Source of the DNA: Homoserinimonas sedimenticola
GTDB taxonomy: Bacteria; Actinomycetota; Actinomycetes; Actinomycetales; Microbacteriaceae
Assembly (NCBI RefSeq): GCF_026094475.1
Contig: NZ_JAPELL010000001.1
Coordinates: forward strand, 1,450,326 to 1,514,325
Direction of reading: 5' to 3'
DNA: 64,000 nucleotides
Every line of letters starts with the position of its first letter. The first letter of the stretch is position 1. This document shows positions 52,111 through 61,894 of this stretch, piece after piece. A program made the position numbers and the translations under genes. The notes under the pieces were generated by a model that saw only the letters and a list, made by a program, of their open reading frames with translations, searched no databases and had not been told where the DNA came from.

Positions 52111-53264
52111 GCCCTGCGGCGCCGGGCGGATGCTGCGGGCTCGCGTCTCGTCGAGTCGGGGTCGTTCCACGCCTTGATCGCCGCCCAGCCGACCGCGGCG
52201 AGCGGCACGGCGAGGAAGGTGCCGATGATGCCGCCGAGGATCGTGCCTGTCGTCAGGGCGAGCAGCACAACGAGTGCGTGCAGCTTGAGGGCATTGCCGA
52301 GCACAACCGGGGCGAGGAGGTTGCCCTCCAACTGGTTGACGAGGATGACGACCGCCGCGACGATGAGCGCCGTTGTGAAGTCGTTGGTGACAAGGGCGAC
52401 GAGTGAGGCGAGGGTGCCCGCCACTGTCGCACCGACGATGGGAATGAATGCACCGATGAAGACCAGCAGCGCGAGCGGCAACCAGAGCGGCACCTGGAGG
52501 ATGAACAGCGCCAGGCCGATGAAGACGGTGTCGACGAGGGCGACGATGGCGGTGCCGGTCACGTAGCCTCCGAGCACACCGGTGGCGCGACGCCCGACGC
52601 GCTTCGCCCGCTCGCGCCGTTCGGGCCGGAGGGGGCGGATCAGGAAGGTCCAGATCTGGCGCCCGTCCTGAAGGAAGAAGAAGAGCAGCACGATGGTCAG
52701 CACGATGCCTGTGATGAGCTCGACGACCGTGCTCGCGCCGGCGAGAGCCGTGGAGCCGGCCTGCGCGCTCGTCAGCCAGTCGACGACGGTCTCCCGCAAC
52801 TCCGTGATCTGGTCGGTGTCGAACGGGAGCGCCCCCGACTCCAGGAAGTCCTGGATTGACGAGATCGCCTCGCTCACGGCGGTCGAGAGATTGTCCCACT
52901 GGCCCCGAACCTGCGTCACGACGAGAGTGATGATGCCGCCGAGGATGCCCACCCCGAGCAGGAGCGTGCCGATCGTCGCGATGGGCCGAGGCACGTGGTG
53001 CTCGGTGAGCCAGCGCACGAGCGGGTAGAGCGCCGAGGCGAGGATGAGCGCGATGAAGAGGGGAATCACCACGATCTTCAGTTGCACGGCCGCGTAGACG
53101 ATGAGGCTCGCCACCGTGAGGATCAGCAGGGCCTGGCCGCAGCGGTTCGCGAGTCTCCCCATCGAGTCCGCCCACAGGGGCTTCGGCGAGTCGCTCAGCC
53201 GCGCTCGTTCTGAGGTGGGCACGCTGAGGTCGACGGGCGGGGGCGTTCGCGAGAAGAGTCCCAT
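52107..53264 (-). CDS. AI-2E-family (TqsA-like) permease
   Basis: This 385-aa protein has about eight predicted helices. Its pattern includes VQLKIVVIPLFIALILASALYPLVRWL, a large soluble loop, LVFIGAFIPIVGATVAGTLASLVAL, QLEGNLLAPVVLGNALKLH and GTILGGIIGTFLAVPLAAVGWAA, the AI-2E transporter domain. Family members export peptides or ions, and the autoinducer role is not general. ATG at 53264 follows TACCGT by six bases (leaderless). Confidence 0.9.
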   Translation of the reverse strand: MGLFSRTPPPVDLSVPTSERARLSDSPKPLWADSMGRLANRCGQALLILTVASLIVYAAVQLKIVVIPLFIALILASALYPLVRWLTEHHVPRPIATIGTLLLGVGILGGIITLVVTQVRGQWDNLSTAVSEAISSIQDFLESGALPFDTDQITELRETVVDWLTSAQAGSTALAGASTVVELITGIVLTIVLLFFFLQDGRQIWTFLIRPLRPERRERAKRVGRRATGVLGGYVTGTAIVALVDTVFIGLALFILQVPLWLPLALLVFIGAFIPIVGATVAGTLASLVALVTNDFTTALIVAAVVILVNQLEGNLLAPVVLGNALKLHALVVLLALTTGTILGGIIGTFLAVPLAAVGWAAIKAWNDPDSTRREPAASARRRRA

Positions 53265-53323
53265 TTCGCAACGGTAACCCCGTGCATGGGTCTCCTGACA
53301 CCCCGCCTCGCCCGGATATGCGA

Positions 53324-53355
53324 CAACGGCCGGCCCCGAGTGGGACCGGCCGTTG
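53324..53355. terminator. Hairpin terminator downstream of katA
   Basis: Perfect 10-bp arms CAACGGCCGG / CCGGCCGTTG (53324-53333, 53346-53355) enclose a 12-base centre that can add a CCC/GGG pairing. It lies 26 bp beyond the catalase stop on the minus strand. No U-tract follows. Confidence 0.65.
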
Positions 53356-53381
53356 CCGAGTGGGCTACAGGTGCGAGACGC

Positions 53382-54860
53382 TTACGCGCTCACGCCCACC
53401 GGGTCAGCGGATGCGACGTGGCCGACGGCCTCGACGATCTTGGCGCCGAGGTCGGCGTCGACGGAGTTCCAGTACCAGACGAAGCGGTCCTTGATGGCGG
53501 GGACGGTGAGGCCCTCGTACTGGCCGACAAGCGTCTTGAGGAAGCGAGCCTTGGACTCCTCGGTGAACACCTCGCGGTAGAGGATGCCCGCCTGCACGAA
53601 GTCGCCGTCCTCCGAGTGGAGCGTCTGGGCGGCACGGATGAGCTCGCCATCCGTCTCCCAGCCGCCCTCACCGGCCGCCTCAGGCGTGGCATCCGGGTAG
53701 CCGAAGGAGTTCGGCGTGTAGACGGGCACGTCGGCGGTGTTGAACTGGTACCGCATGGGGCCCTCGTGCTGGTAGTTCTTGACCTCGGCCGCGTGCGGCT
53801 GGTTTACCGGCAGCTGGTTGTAGTTGGCGCCGATGCGGTGACGCTGCGCGTCCGGGTAGGCGAACACGCGGGCCATGAGCATCTTGTCGGGGCTGATGTC
53901 GATGCCGGGCACGAGGTTCGACGGTGAGAACGCCGCCTGCTCGATCTCCGCGAAGAAGTTCTGCGGATTGCGGTTGAGCGTAAAGTGACCGACCTTGATG
54001 CGCGGGTAGTCCTTCTTGGAGATCGTCTTCGTCATGTCGAAGATGTTGTAGCGGTAGGTCTTGGCCTCCTCGTAGGGCACGACCTGCACGTAGACATCCC
54101 ACGTGGGGTACTCGCCGCGGTCAATCGCCTCGTAGAGGTCGCGGCGGTAGTAGTCGGCGTCCTGACCGGCGATGCGCTCGGCCTCCTCGGCCTCCATGAG
54201 CTCAACACCCTGTCGCGACTCGAAGTGGTACTTGACCCAGAAGCGCTCGCCCTCGGCGTTGATCCACTGGTAGGTGTGCGAGCCGTAGCCGTTGAGGTGG
54301 CGCCACGACTTGGAGAGACCGCGGTCGCCCATGACGTAGGTGACCTGGTGGGCCGACTCGGGCGAGAGGGTCCAGAAGTCCCACTGTGCGTCGGCGTTGC
54401 GCAGGCCGGTCGCGCCCATGCGCTTCTGCGAGTGGATGAAGTCGGGGAACTTCATGCCGTCGCGCAGGAAGAAGACGGGGGTGTTGTTGCCCACGACGTC
54501 GTAGTTGCCCTCGGTCGTGTAGAAGCGGAGGGCGAACCCGCGCACGTCGCGCCAGGTGTCGGGCGAGCCCTGCTCACCCGCGACGGACGAGAAGCGCAAG
54601 AGGACCTCGCTCGTGGCGCCGGGCTGGAAGACGGCGGCCTTCGTGTACTTCGAGACGTCCTCCGTGACGATGAACTCGCCGAAGGCGCCGCCGCCCTTTG
54701 CGTGCGGGTTGCGCTCCGGCACGCGCTCGCGGTTGAACGACGCAAGCTTCTCGACGAGGAAGCGGTCGTGCAGGGCCGTGATGCCGTCGGGGCCCGTCGT
54801 GAGCGAGTGCGAGTGGCTCGGGATGGGCGCGCCGCCCTGCGTTGTGGTGACGTTGGTCAC
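53382..54860 (-). CDS. katA: Monofunctional heme catalase, small-subunit type
   Basis: This 492-aa catalase dismutates hydrogen peroxide. [19 protein letters not shown] carries the distal His, [43 protein letters not shown] the distal Asn, and [23 protein letters not shown] the proximal heme Tyr. Length fits the ~480-500 aa clade. Its GTG overlaps the stop of the Fur-type regulator (GTGA), so it is translated from a regulator-catalase mRNA, and a hairpin follows the gene. Confidence 0.97.
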   Translation of the reverse strand: MTNVTTTQGGAPIPSHSHSLTTGPDGITALHDRFLVEKLASFNRERVPERNPHAKGGGAFGEFIVTEDVSKYTKAAVFQPGATSEVLLRFSSVAGEQGSPDTWRDVRGFALRFYTTEGNYDVVGNNTPVFFLRDGMKFPDFIHSQKRMGATGLRNADAQWDFWTLSPESAHQVTYVMGDRGLSKSWRHLNGYGSHTYQWINAEGERFWVKYHFESRQGVELMEAEEAERIAGQDADYYRRDLYEAIDRGEYPTWDVYVQVVPYEEAKTYRYNIFDMTKTISKKDYPRIKVGHFTLNRNPQNFFAEIEQAAFSPSNLVPGIDISPDKMLMARVFAYPDAQRHRIGANYNQLPVNQPHAAEVKNYQHEGPMRYQFNTADVPVYTPNSFGYPDATPEAAGEGGWETDGELIRAAQTLHSEDGDFVQAGILYREVFTEESKARFLKTLVGQYEGLTVPAIKDRFVWYWNSVDADLGAKIVEAVGHVASADPVGVSA

Positions 54861-55339
54861 AGATTCTCCTTCGTGATGGTGGATTCGGGTGTGGTGTCAA
54901 CGGTGGTCTGGCATGAGGGGCAAAGCCCCCAGAAGGTGACCTCAGCCTGTTCGACCGCGAAGCCGTGGTCGCCCGAGGGCGTCAGGCAGGGGGCGTGGCC
55001 TACGGCACAGTCGATGTCGGCGACGGCGCCGCACTCGCGGCACACGACGTGGTGGTGGTTGTCGTCGTGCTGAAGCTCATAGCGGGCGTTGGACCCCGCC
55101 GGCTCGATCTTGCGCACGAGGCCCGCGCTCGTCAGCGCGGCGAGCACGCCGTAGATGGCCTGCAGCGATGTCGTTGGCAGGTGCTCGCTGACTGCGCCGA
55201 ACACCTGCTCGGCGTCGGAGTGGGGGGCCTGCTCGAGAGCATGCATGGCAGCGATCCGCGGCTCGGTGACCTTGAGGCCGGCACCGCGGATCTGCGCGGC
55301 GAGGTCGTGCTCGTCGGGCTTCACACGGTGCAGGGGCAT
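54857..55339 (-). CDS. Fur-family peroxide regulator (PerR/CatR type)
   Basis: This 160-aa Fur-family repressor has a winged HTH ([28 protein letters not shown] ... [22 protein letters not shown]) and the His-rich metal site [21 protein letters not shown]. The zinc Cys pairs are C-x-x-C and, near the end, LCPSC. Coupling to catalase and a 17-bp palindrome over its promoter match the CatR/PerR arrangement of Streptomyces. Oxidation of the metal-bound His by peroxide would release repression. ATG at 55339 follows TAGGAT by six bases, so the mRNA is probably leaderless. Confidence 0.94.
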   Translation of the reverse strand: MPLHRVKPDEHDLAAQIRGAGLKVTEPRIAAMHALEQAPHSDAEQVFGAVSEHLPTTSLQAIYGVLAALTSAGLVRKIEPAGSNARYELQHDDNHHHVVCRECGAVADIDCAVGHAPCLTPSGDHGFAVEQAEVTFWGLCPSCQTTVDTTPESTITKENL

Positions 55340-55345
55340 GACACC

Positions 55346-55374
55346 ATCCTATCCTTATCTTGAATCATTCAAGA
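55346..55374 (-). promoter_or_regulatory. PerR/CatR box and leaderless promoter
   Basis: TCTTGAATCATTCAAGA (55358-55374) is a perfect 17-bp palindrome, extendable as CCTT-x-...-x-AAGG with one mismatch. On the minus strand -10 TAGGAT (55346-55351) lies six bases before the regulator ATG. The operator occupies the -35 side, giving autorepression together with catalase control. Confidence 0.85.
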
Positions 55375-55386
55375 CAAGGACCGCGC

Positions 55387-58300
55387 TCACGTCCTCCGCG
55401 ACCGGCGCACCACGCCCACGAGCACGAGCCCCGCGAGAAGCAGAGCGGCACCCGCGGCCGAGCCGAGCCCGGCCGAGTCCGTGCCCGTCACCTGCAGGCC
55501 GCTGCCGCCCGGCACCGCCGAGACCGCCGCAATCGAGAGCTCTTCGACGAGGGCGTGCTGCGTGCCCCCACCCGAGACGCCGAGCGCAACGATGTGATGG
55601 CTTCCCGTCACCCCGGCCGGCAGGCTGATGCGGGCGGAGAAGGCCCCCGCGGCATCCGCCGTCACGACGCCCAGTGGCACGGGCGTCGAGTACATACCGA
55701 GCGTGATGGGCGAGAAGGACGCAAAGCCCGTGCCCGAGATCACCAGTTCCGCACCGGAGGTCACGGAAGAGGGCACCCCCTGGAGGCCGCCCGTCGCAAA
55801 GGGAAGCAGGGCCGGGAGCTCAAGCGGGTCCACCGCGACAGTCGTGATCGTGAGCTCCTGCTCGCTCACCGCGGTCGGGTTCTCGGCGCGCAGGGTCACC
55901 GTGAACGACTCGCCCGGCTCGTCGAGGAGGGCGCCCGAGATCATCGCCGTGCCGTCGCCGAGGTCGGAGAACGAGAGGCCGCTCGGCAGTCCACTCGCCG
56001 TCAGGGTGGCGGGGCCGGGGAACGCGCCCGTCGTCGTGACGGCGAACTCCGTCGTGATGCCCCGCTCGAACTCGACGGCCTCCGAGCTCGTGAAGGTCGC
56101 GACATCCGTGACTGTCAGCTCGAACGACAGACGACCCTCATGGCCGGCCGCGTTGCTCGCGACGATCGTGAGGTCGTAGACGCCGCCCGTGCCGGAGAGC
56201 GCTGTGCCGGAGAGGGAGGCCGTGCCGTCGCCCTCATCCGTGAAGCGCAGCCCGCTCGGCAACTCGCCCTCTATCGCGAGGGTCGTCGCTGTGGGGACAC
56301 CGGCCGTCGAGCCGAAGGCGATGCTGGCGGGCGCACCGGCACGCACCGTAGCGCCGCCGGGGCCGACGGGCGTAGGCGCGCTCGTCACCTCGATCGTCAG
56401 CGTCTGCACCGAGTCATCACCGAAGCCGTTGGCGGCCGTGATCGTCACGGTGTAGCTGCCGGCAGCATCCGCGGGCGGAGTCGCAACGAGCGATCCGGAG
56501 CCGTCCGCGTTGTCGCTGAAGTCGAGCCATGCGGGAGCACCAGCGAGCGTGAGCGTCGCGGCGGGGGTTCCCGTCGCCGACACTGTCCAGGTCGCCGAGG
56601 ATCCCGCCGCAACTCGCAGGAAATCACCGCTCGTCACGACGGGAGGCGTGCCCACCGTGAGACGGGCGGCCGAGGTCGTGGCCACGCCGACACCGGAGAA
56701 GACGGCACGCACAAGGTCGCCATCGTCGCCCTGCCCGGCCGTGAAGGAGAGCACGGACGCGGTCGCGCCCGCGATGTCGCCCCACGTTGCGCCATCATCG
56801 ACCGAACGCTGCCACTGCACCGTCGGCGCCGGGTAGCCGACCGCTGTCGCAGAGAAGCTCGCCGTCGCCCCCGCGACGACGCGCGCCGCGACAGGGTCAC
56901 CCGTCACCTCGACGGTGCGGTTGACCGTGAGCGAGAGCAGAAGCTCGGCGGGGTCGCCCACGCCGTTCTCGGCCAGGACAGTGATGCTCGCGGCACCGGC
57001 GGCTGCCGCGCTGGGTGTTCCCGACACGGAGCCCGTGCCATCCCCGTGGTCCGTGAAGCTCAGGCCGTCGGGCAGCGCACCGACGACCCTGAGGGCGGGA
57101 ACGGGGAAGCCCGCCGTCGTGGCGACCGTGACAGAGTCGGCGGCGCCCACGAGGAAGCTGTGCGAGGCGGTCGCGGGAGCGGCGGGCGCCTCAGCAACCG
57201 TCAGCACAAAGCGCTGCAGGGCATCGGAACCGAAACCGTTGCTCGCCGTGAAGTCGATCGTGTAGGTGCCGCCCGAACCGGCAGGAGACGCCGCCGTGAT
57301 GGTCGCGCCGCCCGCCCCATCGGGTGTGACGCTGAGCCAGGCGGGCAGTTCGCCCGAGACCGTGATGCTTGCCGTCGGTTCCGCCGAAGTCGTCACCGCG
57401 AAGGTGCTCTCCTCGCCGACGAGCACAGTCGCTGTCGGTGCGCTCGTGAACTGCGGGCCCGTGCCGATCGTCACTCGCGCGGCAGCACTCACGACGGAAC
57501 CCGCCACATTGCTGAACCGGGCCCGGTAGAGGTTGCCGTCGTCGGACTGCGCCGCCGTCATGGCGAGGGTCGCGGATGTCTCACCCGGCAGATCCGCGAA
57601 GGTCTCGCCGTCATCGGCCGACGACTGCCACTGCACCTGCGGGGTGGGGTAGCCGCTCGCGGCCGCGACGAAGCTGAGCTCCGTGCCGGCGTCACCCCGG
57701 GCATCCACCGGCTCGACAGTGACGGCGGGCGCCTCGGTCACCGTGAGCGAGAACACCTGGCTGGAGTCGTTGTCGCCCGAGCTGGCCGTGATGACGAGCG
57801 GGTAGAGACCACCGGAGGAGACCTCGGGGGTTCCCGCGATGCGGGCAGCGCCCGAGCCGTCGACCGTTTCGAAGGAGAGTCCCGCGGGAAGGGTGCCGGA
57901 GAGGCTCAGGGTCGGGGTGGGGAAGCCACCCTCGGTCGTGATGGTGAAGTCGGCGGGAACGCCGACGGAGGCCGTGGCATCCGCTGCGCTCGTGAACGTC
58001 GCGGCCTCACCGACCGCAAGCGTCACGGTCTGCTGCGCCTCTGCGCCGAAGCCATTGGAGAGGGTGACGACGGCGGTGCGCTCTCCCCCGCTGCCTGCCG
58101 TCGGCGTTCCGACGAGCTCGGCGGTGCCGTCGCCGTTGTCGACGAGCTGGAGCCAAGACGGGGCGCTCACGAGCGTGAAGGTGCCCGCGGGCGTGCCCGA
58201 GCTCGTCAGGTTGTGGCTGCCCTCCGTGCCCACCGTGAAACTCGCGGTGGTTCCACTCGTGAACGCGGCTGGCGTGCCGACCGTGAGCAGCGCATGCTCC

Positions 58301-61300
58301 GTCACGGCGGCGCCGGCGACGTTCGTGAACACGGCGCGGTACACGAGCGCGTTGTCATCCTGCCTCGTGGTGACGGTCAGCTCGGTCTCCGTGGCACCCG
58401 GGATGTCGGCGAAGACCGTGCCGCCGTCGGAGGACGACTGCCACTGCACGGAGGGGGCAGGATAACCGCTGGCGGCCGCCGTGAACGTCGCCGTCGTGCC
58501 CGCGATCACCCGCGCCGACTCGGGCTGGTCCGTCACCACTGGCACCGCCCGGGCCTCGATCGTCAACACCTGCGTGCTGGCGCCGACCGAGTTCGTCGCC
58601 GTGATGGAGACCTCGTACTCGCCGCCGCTCAGGGTGCCGCGGAGCTCGGCCGTGCCATCCCCCAGGTCCACGAGCGTGAGGCCGGCGGGCAGTGCGCCCG
58701 CCGCCGTGAGGGTCGGCACGCCCGGGTAGCCGGCGAAGTCGGGCGCGACAGCCAGCGCAAGCGTCTGGCCCGAGACCACCTGGATGCTGTCAGTCGCTTC
58801 GAAGAGGGGCGCCTCGGCCACGGTAAGGGTGAAGACCTGGGAGGCGTCCGGCTCAAAGGTGTTGCCCGCGAGGATCGAGAAGCTGTATTCGCCGCCGCTG
58901 CGCACGGGCGCGGTGCCGCTCAGGAGGGCCGTACCGTCGCCGCGATCCTCGAGGCCGAGCCAGGCGGGCGCCCCGACGAGGGACAGCGCCGAGACGGGGA
59001 TGCTCTCCGTCGTCACAACAAAGCTGCCTGCCTCACCCGCCTCGAACTCGGTCGCGGCGGGCGAGGTGAAGGCCGGCGCGGTTCCGACCACAAGCTCCGC
59101 CGTCGCGCTGACGGGAGAACCGGTGCCGTTGCTGAGCGTCACGCGGAAGAGGGTGTCGACGCCGGCCTGCTCGGGCGTCGTCACCTCCGAGTAGCTGAGG
59201 GAGGTGGCATCCGGAATCAGCGTGTAGGTCTCGCCGCCGTCGCTCGAGCGGTGCCACTGCGCGTCGGGTACGGGATAGCCGAGGGCCTCGACAACGAAGC
59301 TTGCGGTCGCCCCGGCCCTGACCTTCTGGTCGAGCGGCGCGGTGACGATGGAGGGAGCCTCGCGCACAGTCAGCGCGATGCTCTGCTCGAGTTCGGCACC
59401 CACCCCGTTCTCGGCAGTGACGACGACGGCGTAGAGACCGCCGTTGCCGGCACCCGACACCTGGCCGCTCAGCGTGCCCGTGCCGTCACCGTTGTCCGTG
59501 AACTCGATGCCGGCGGGCAGGCCCGTTGCGCTGAGGGTGGCGTCGGGGTAGCCATTAGTCGTCACGGTGTAGCTGATCGCCGACCCGAGCGTCGTGTCGA
59601 TCGCCGCGCCGCTCGTGAACTCGGGCGCCTCGAGCACCGTGAGCTCGAGGGTCTGCTGCGCCGCCGTGCCGACTGAATTGTCGGCTGTCAGCTCGACCTG
59701 GTGCCTGCCGCCCTCGCCATCCGCGGGGGTGCCGGAGATCACCGCTGTGCCATCGGCCTCCGCCGTCAGGCCTAGGCCGACCGGCAGGCCGGAGTCGACC
59801 GTCACGGTCGCGGCTCGGTAGGCGTCGGTGGTCACCGTGAAGCTGCCCTCCGTGCCGACCGTGAACTCGGCCGTCTCCTCGCTCGTGAAGCTCGGCGGGT
59901 AGAGCATGCCGACCGGAATCGTGATCGAGCCGTGGTCGAGCTGTAGCGTCACGGAACCGGCACCCCGCGCACCATTGGCGACGAATGTGGCGGATGTCTC
60001 GCCCGCCGCCAGCGCGACGGTCGCATCGCTCAGCGTGGCGGGCGCAGGCTGTGCCGTGCCCCACGTCACGGGCAGTCCGGCGAAGGCGGTGAGCCTCTCG
60101 GGGGCGACCGCCTCGCCGTCAGAGTTGACGAGGAGCCCCGCCGCGATGGCGGCGCTTGTGCCGCCGAAGGGGATGTCCTCGGGGTCGACCGCTGCCGTGA
60201 GGGTGAGCCACGGGCTCGCGACCCCGGCGGGGGCGTCGACCACGGCGCATCCGGCCGTGTTTGATCCTGTGGGGCAGCCCCACCAGTTGTCGGAGGCGTC
60301 GGAGCCGGCGCTCGCCGCGACAGTGGAGGCGCCCGTGTTGCCGACGAGCCGGCTGTCGTGGAGGGTCAGTGCGACGTCGGCTCCGGCGTGGATGGCGGAT
60401 GCCGCGCCCGCGCCCGTGTTGTCGAGGAAGGTCGAGCGCAGCACCTCGATGGTGCCACCCCGGACCCAGACGGCGCCGGGGCCCGCCGAGCGGTTGCCCT
60501 CGAAGAGGCTGTCGTGGATGCTCAGTGCGGCGCCACCCTGCGAAATGTCGTCGATGAGAAGCGCGGAACCGCCGTTCTGCACGGAGGAGGCACCCGTCTC
60601 GTTGTTGCGGAAGATGCTGCTCGTGACGCTGAGTGCCTCGCCCGCCGTGGCGCCTGTCGCCTGGTAGGCAACCGCGCCACCGCTCGCGGAGCCAGAACTG
60701 TTGCCCTCGAAGAGTGAGTCTTCGATCGTGAGGCTGCCGCCGATGAACTGGATGGCTCCGCCCACCGTGTAGGTGGCCGCGCCTGTGACGTTGGAGCTGT
60801 TGCCGGTGAAGGTCACATTGCGCACGAGCAGGCTGTCCGCGGTAGGGCCGTAGCCGGATCCGCCGATGACAGCTCCGCCGCCGTACACGCTGTCGCTGCC
60901 CCCGCGCACCGTGAGGCTGTCGAGCGTCACTGCGACGCCGCCGATGAGGGTGGGGTCAAGCACGAGCGCCTGCGCGCCGTTGCCGTCGATGACAGTGGAC
61001 GGGCCCGCGCCCGTGATGGTGATGTCGGCGCCGGTTTGGGTGCCGACCTCGAGCGCTCCGAGGGTGAGCTCGATGACGCCCGCGGGCACCGTGATGGTCG
61101 CGGCCCCGCCGACGTTGTTGGCGACGCAGAGGGCGTTGCGCAGCGTGACGGGCGTCGCGGTCTCGACGACGGCCGGCGACGCGCAGGCACCGTTGGCGTC
61201 GCTGTCGGCCGTGGAGGTCACCTGCAGGAGGGTCGCGGCATGAGCCGCGGGAGGCATCGAGATAACGCCGAGTACCACGAGCGCGAAGGCGACTCCGGCC

Positions 61301-61329
61301 GCTGTCATCCGCCGCACGAACGCACGCAT
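55387..61329 (-). CDS. Giant secreted surface protein: beta-helix domain plus Ig-like repeats and C-terminal anchor
   Basis: This 1,980-aa protein has a signal peptide (MRAFVRRMTAAGVAFALVVL, cleavage after PAAHA, ~31). Residues ~33-370 form a right-handed beta-helix/CSLREA-type domain (TLRNALCVANN; many FxGNSS, FRNN, FEGN turns). From ~480 to ~1,850 there are about eleven He_PIG-like modules (consensus LPAGLxFxDxGDGTAxLSG) interrupted by four Ig-like modules (VQWQSSxDGG...VYRAxFxNVAG). An IPT-like domain (LVISGTGFASFSP) precedes GLQVTGTDSAG, a helix and RRSRRT, resembling a degenerate sortase signal. GGGGGAG lies four bases before the ATG. It is divergent from the collar-protein operon and is probably an adhesin. 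Confidence 0.92.
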   Translation of the reverse strand: MRAFVRRMTAAGVAFALVVLGVISMPPAAHAATLLQVTSTADSDANGACASPAVVETATPVTLRNALCVANNVGGAATITVPAGVIELTLGALEVGTQTGADITITGAGPSTVIDGNGAQALVLDPTLIGGVAVTLDSLTVRGGSDSVYGGGAVIGGSGYGPTADSLLVRNVTFTGNSSNVTGAATYTVGGAIQFIGGSLTIEDSLFEGNSSGSASGGAVAYQATGATAGEALSVTSSIFRNNETGASSVQNGGSALLIDDISQGGAALSIHDSLFEGNRSAGPGAVWVRGGTIEVLRSTFLDNTGAGAASAIHAGADVALTLHDSRLVGNTGASTVAASAGSDASDNWWGCPTGSNTAGCAVVDAPAGVASPWLTLTAAVDPEDIPFGGTSAAIAAGLLVNSDGEAVAPERLTAFAGLPVTWGTAQPAPATLSDATVALAAGETSATFVANGARGAGSVTLQLDHGSITIPVGMLYPPSFTSEETAEFTVGTEGSFTVTTDAYRAATVTVDSGLPVGLGLTAEADGTAVISGTPADGEGGRHQVELTADNSVGTAAQQTLELTVLEAPEFTSGAAIDTTLGSAISYTVTTNGYPDATLSATGLPAGIEFTDNGDGTGTLSGQVSGAGNGGLYAVVVTAENGVGAELEQSIALTVREAPSIVTAPLDQKVRAGATASFVVEALGYPVPDAQWHRSSDGGETYTLIPDATSLSYSEVTTPEQAGVDTLFRVTLSNGTGSPVSATAELVVGTAPAFTSPAATEFEAGEAGSFVVTTESIPVSALSLVGAPAWLGLEDRGDGTALLSGTAPVRSGGEYSFSILAGNTFEPDASQVFTLTVAEAPLFEATDSIQVVSGQTLALAVAPDFAGYPGVPTLTAAGALPAGLTLVDLGDGTAELRGTLSGGEYEVSITATNSVGASTQVLTIEARAVPVVTDQPESARVIAGTTATFTAAASGYPAPSVQWQSSSDGGTVFADIPGATETELTVTTRQDDNALVYRAVFTNVAGAAVTEHALLTVGTPAAFTSGTTASFTVGTEGSHNLTSSGTPAGTFTLVSAPSWLQLVDNGDGTAELVGTPTAGSGGERTAVVTLSNGFGAEAQQTVTLAVGEAATFTSAADATASVGVPADFTITTEGGFPTPTLSLSGTLPAGLSFETVDGSGAARIAGTPEVSSGGLYPLVITASSGDNDSSQVFSLTVTEAPAVTVEPVDARGDAGTELSFVAAASGYPTPQVQWQSSADDGETFADLPGETSATLAMTAAQSDDGNLYRARFSNVAGSVVSAAARVTIGTGPQFTSAPTATVLVGEESTFAVTTSAEPTASITVSGELPAWLSVTPDGAGGATITAASPAGSGGTYTIDFTASNGFGSDALQRFVLTVAEAPAAPATASHSFLVGAADSVTVATTAGFPVPALRVVGALPDGLSFTDHGDGTGSVSGTPSAAAAGAASITVLAENGVGDPAELLLSLTVNRTVEVTGDPVAARVVAGATASFSATAVGYPAPTVQWQRSVDDGATWGDIAGATASVLSFTAGQGDDGDLVRAVFSGVGVATTSAARLTVGTPPVVTSGDFLRVAAGSSATWTVSATGTPAATLTLAGAPAWLDFSDNADGSGSLVATPPADAAGSYTVTITAANGFGDDSVQTLTIEVTSAPTPVGPGGATVRAGAPASIAFGSTAGVPTATTLAIEGELPSGLRFTDEGDGTASLSGTALSGTGGVYDLTIVASNAAGHEGRLSFELTVTDVATFTSSEAVEFERGITTEFAVTTTGAFPGPATLTASGLPSGLSFSDLGDGTAMISGALLDEPGESFTVTLRAENPTAVSEQELTITTVAVDPLELPALLPFATGGLQGVPSSVTSGAELVISGTGFASFSPITLGMYSTPVPLGVVTADAAGAFSARISLPAGVTGSHHIVALGVSGGGTQHALVEELSIAAVSAVPGGSGLQVTGTDSAGLGSAAGAALLLAGLVLVGVVRRSRRT

Positions 61330-61471
61330 GTCACTCCCCCAAGAGCATGCCGACGTGTCACCGTAATCGAGTTCGGGCCACGTATCGGTGTGAAGGGCGA
61401 GCGGGTCTCGCCACATGAGAAGTATGTCAGTATATTGAGTCTTCTACAGCACACACTTCTGGGGGTGGATC

Positions 61472-61894
61472 GTGGTGCAGCTCACTCGACGCGCCGTCGT
61501 GGCCAGCGCCATCGGCGTCACGGGCATGGCCGCACTCGGTGTCGCCACCGCGACCTCTCCGTGGGCCAGGACGCCGGTAGCCCCCGCCGCGGCTCCCGCC
61601 ATCGTGAAGCTCGCCCGATCGCGCTTCGCCCCGCACCTCGGCTTGGCCTTCACGGCACGCGCGGGCGACTCCCGCCATGCGCTTGTGCTGGACCGGATCG
61701 ACGATCTGCCCGGGGCCGGCAGCGGTGGCGAGGAGCAGCGCTTCAACCTGATCTTCGCCGAGACGGACGAGGCGCTCACCGACGGCATCTACGAGGTCTC
61801 GCGCGACGGCGCCGAGCCCGCAACCCTCTTCCTCTCCGTCATCGGAGCCGAAGGGGAACGACGCCTCCAGGGCCTCGTGGACCAGTCGGTGTGA
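61472..61894 (+). CDS. Exported DUF6916-like protein
   Basis: This 140-aa protein begins LTRRAVVASAIGVTGMAALGVATA, a twin-arginine-like signal (R-R then hydrophobic run). The mature part is a compact domain FAPHLGLAFTARAGDSRHALVLDRIDDLPGAGSGGEEQRFNLIFAE, a pattern I associate with DUF6916 proteins found beside phage-collar proteins. GTG at 61472 (or 61475) follows GGGGTGG. The divergent 142-bp region upstream has an AT-rich TATATT near 61431. It is the first gene of the collar operon; its stop overlaps the GNAT start. Confidence 0.75.
   Translation: MVQLTRRAVVASAIGVTGMAALGVATATSPWARTPVAPAAAPAIVKLARSRFAPHLGLAFTARAGDSRHALVLDRIDDLPGAGSGGEEQRFNLIFAETDEALTDGIYEVSRDGAEPATLFLSVIGAEGERRLQGLVDQSV

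Noticed and set aside
55360-59676. A 1,438-codon open frame on the plus strand opposite the giant surface protein
   Set aside because: The translation is Arg/Gly/Ala-rich with no domains, the minus strand has a signal peptide, clear modules and a ribosome site. Long antisense frames are common in GC-rich repeats.
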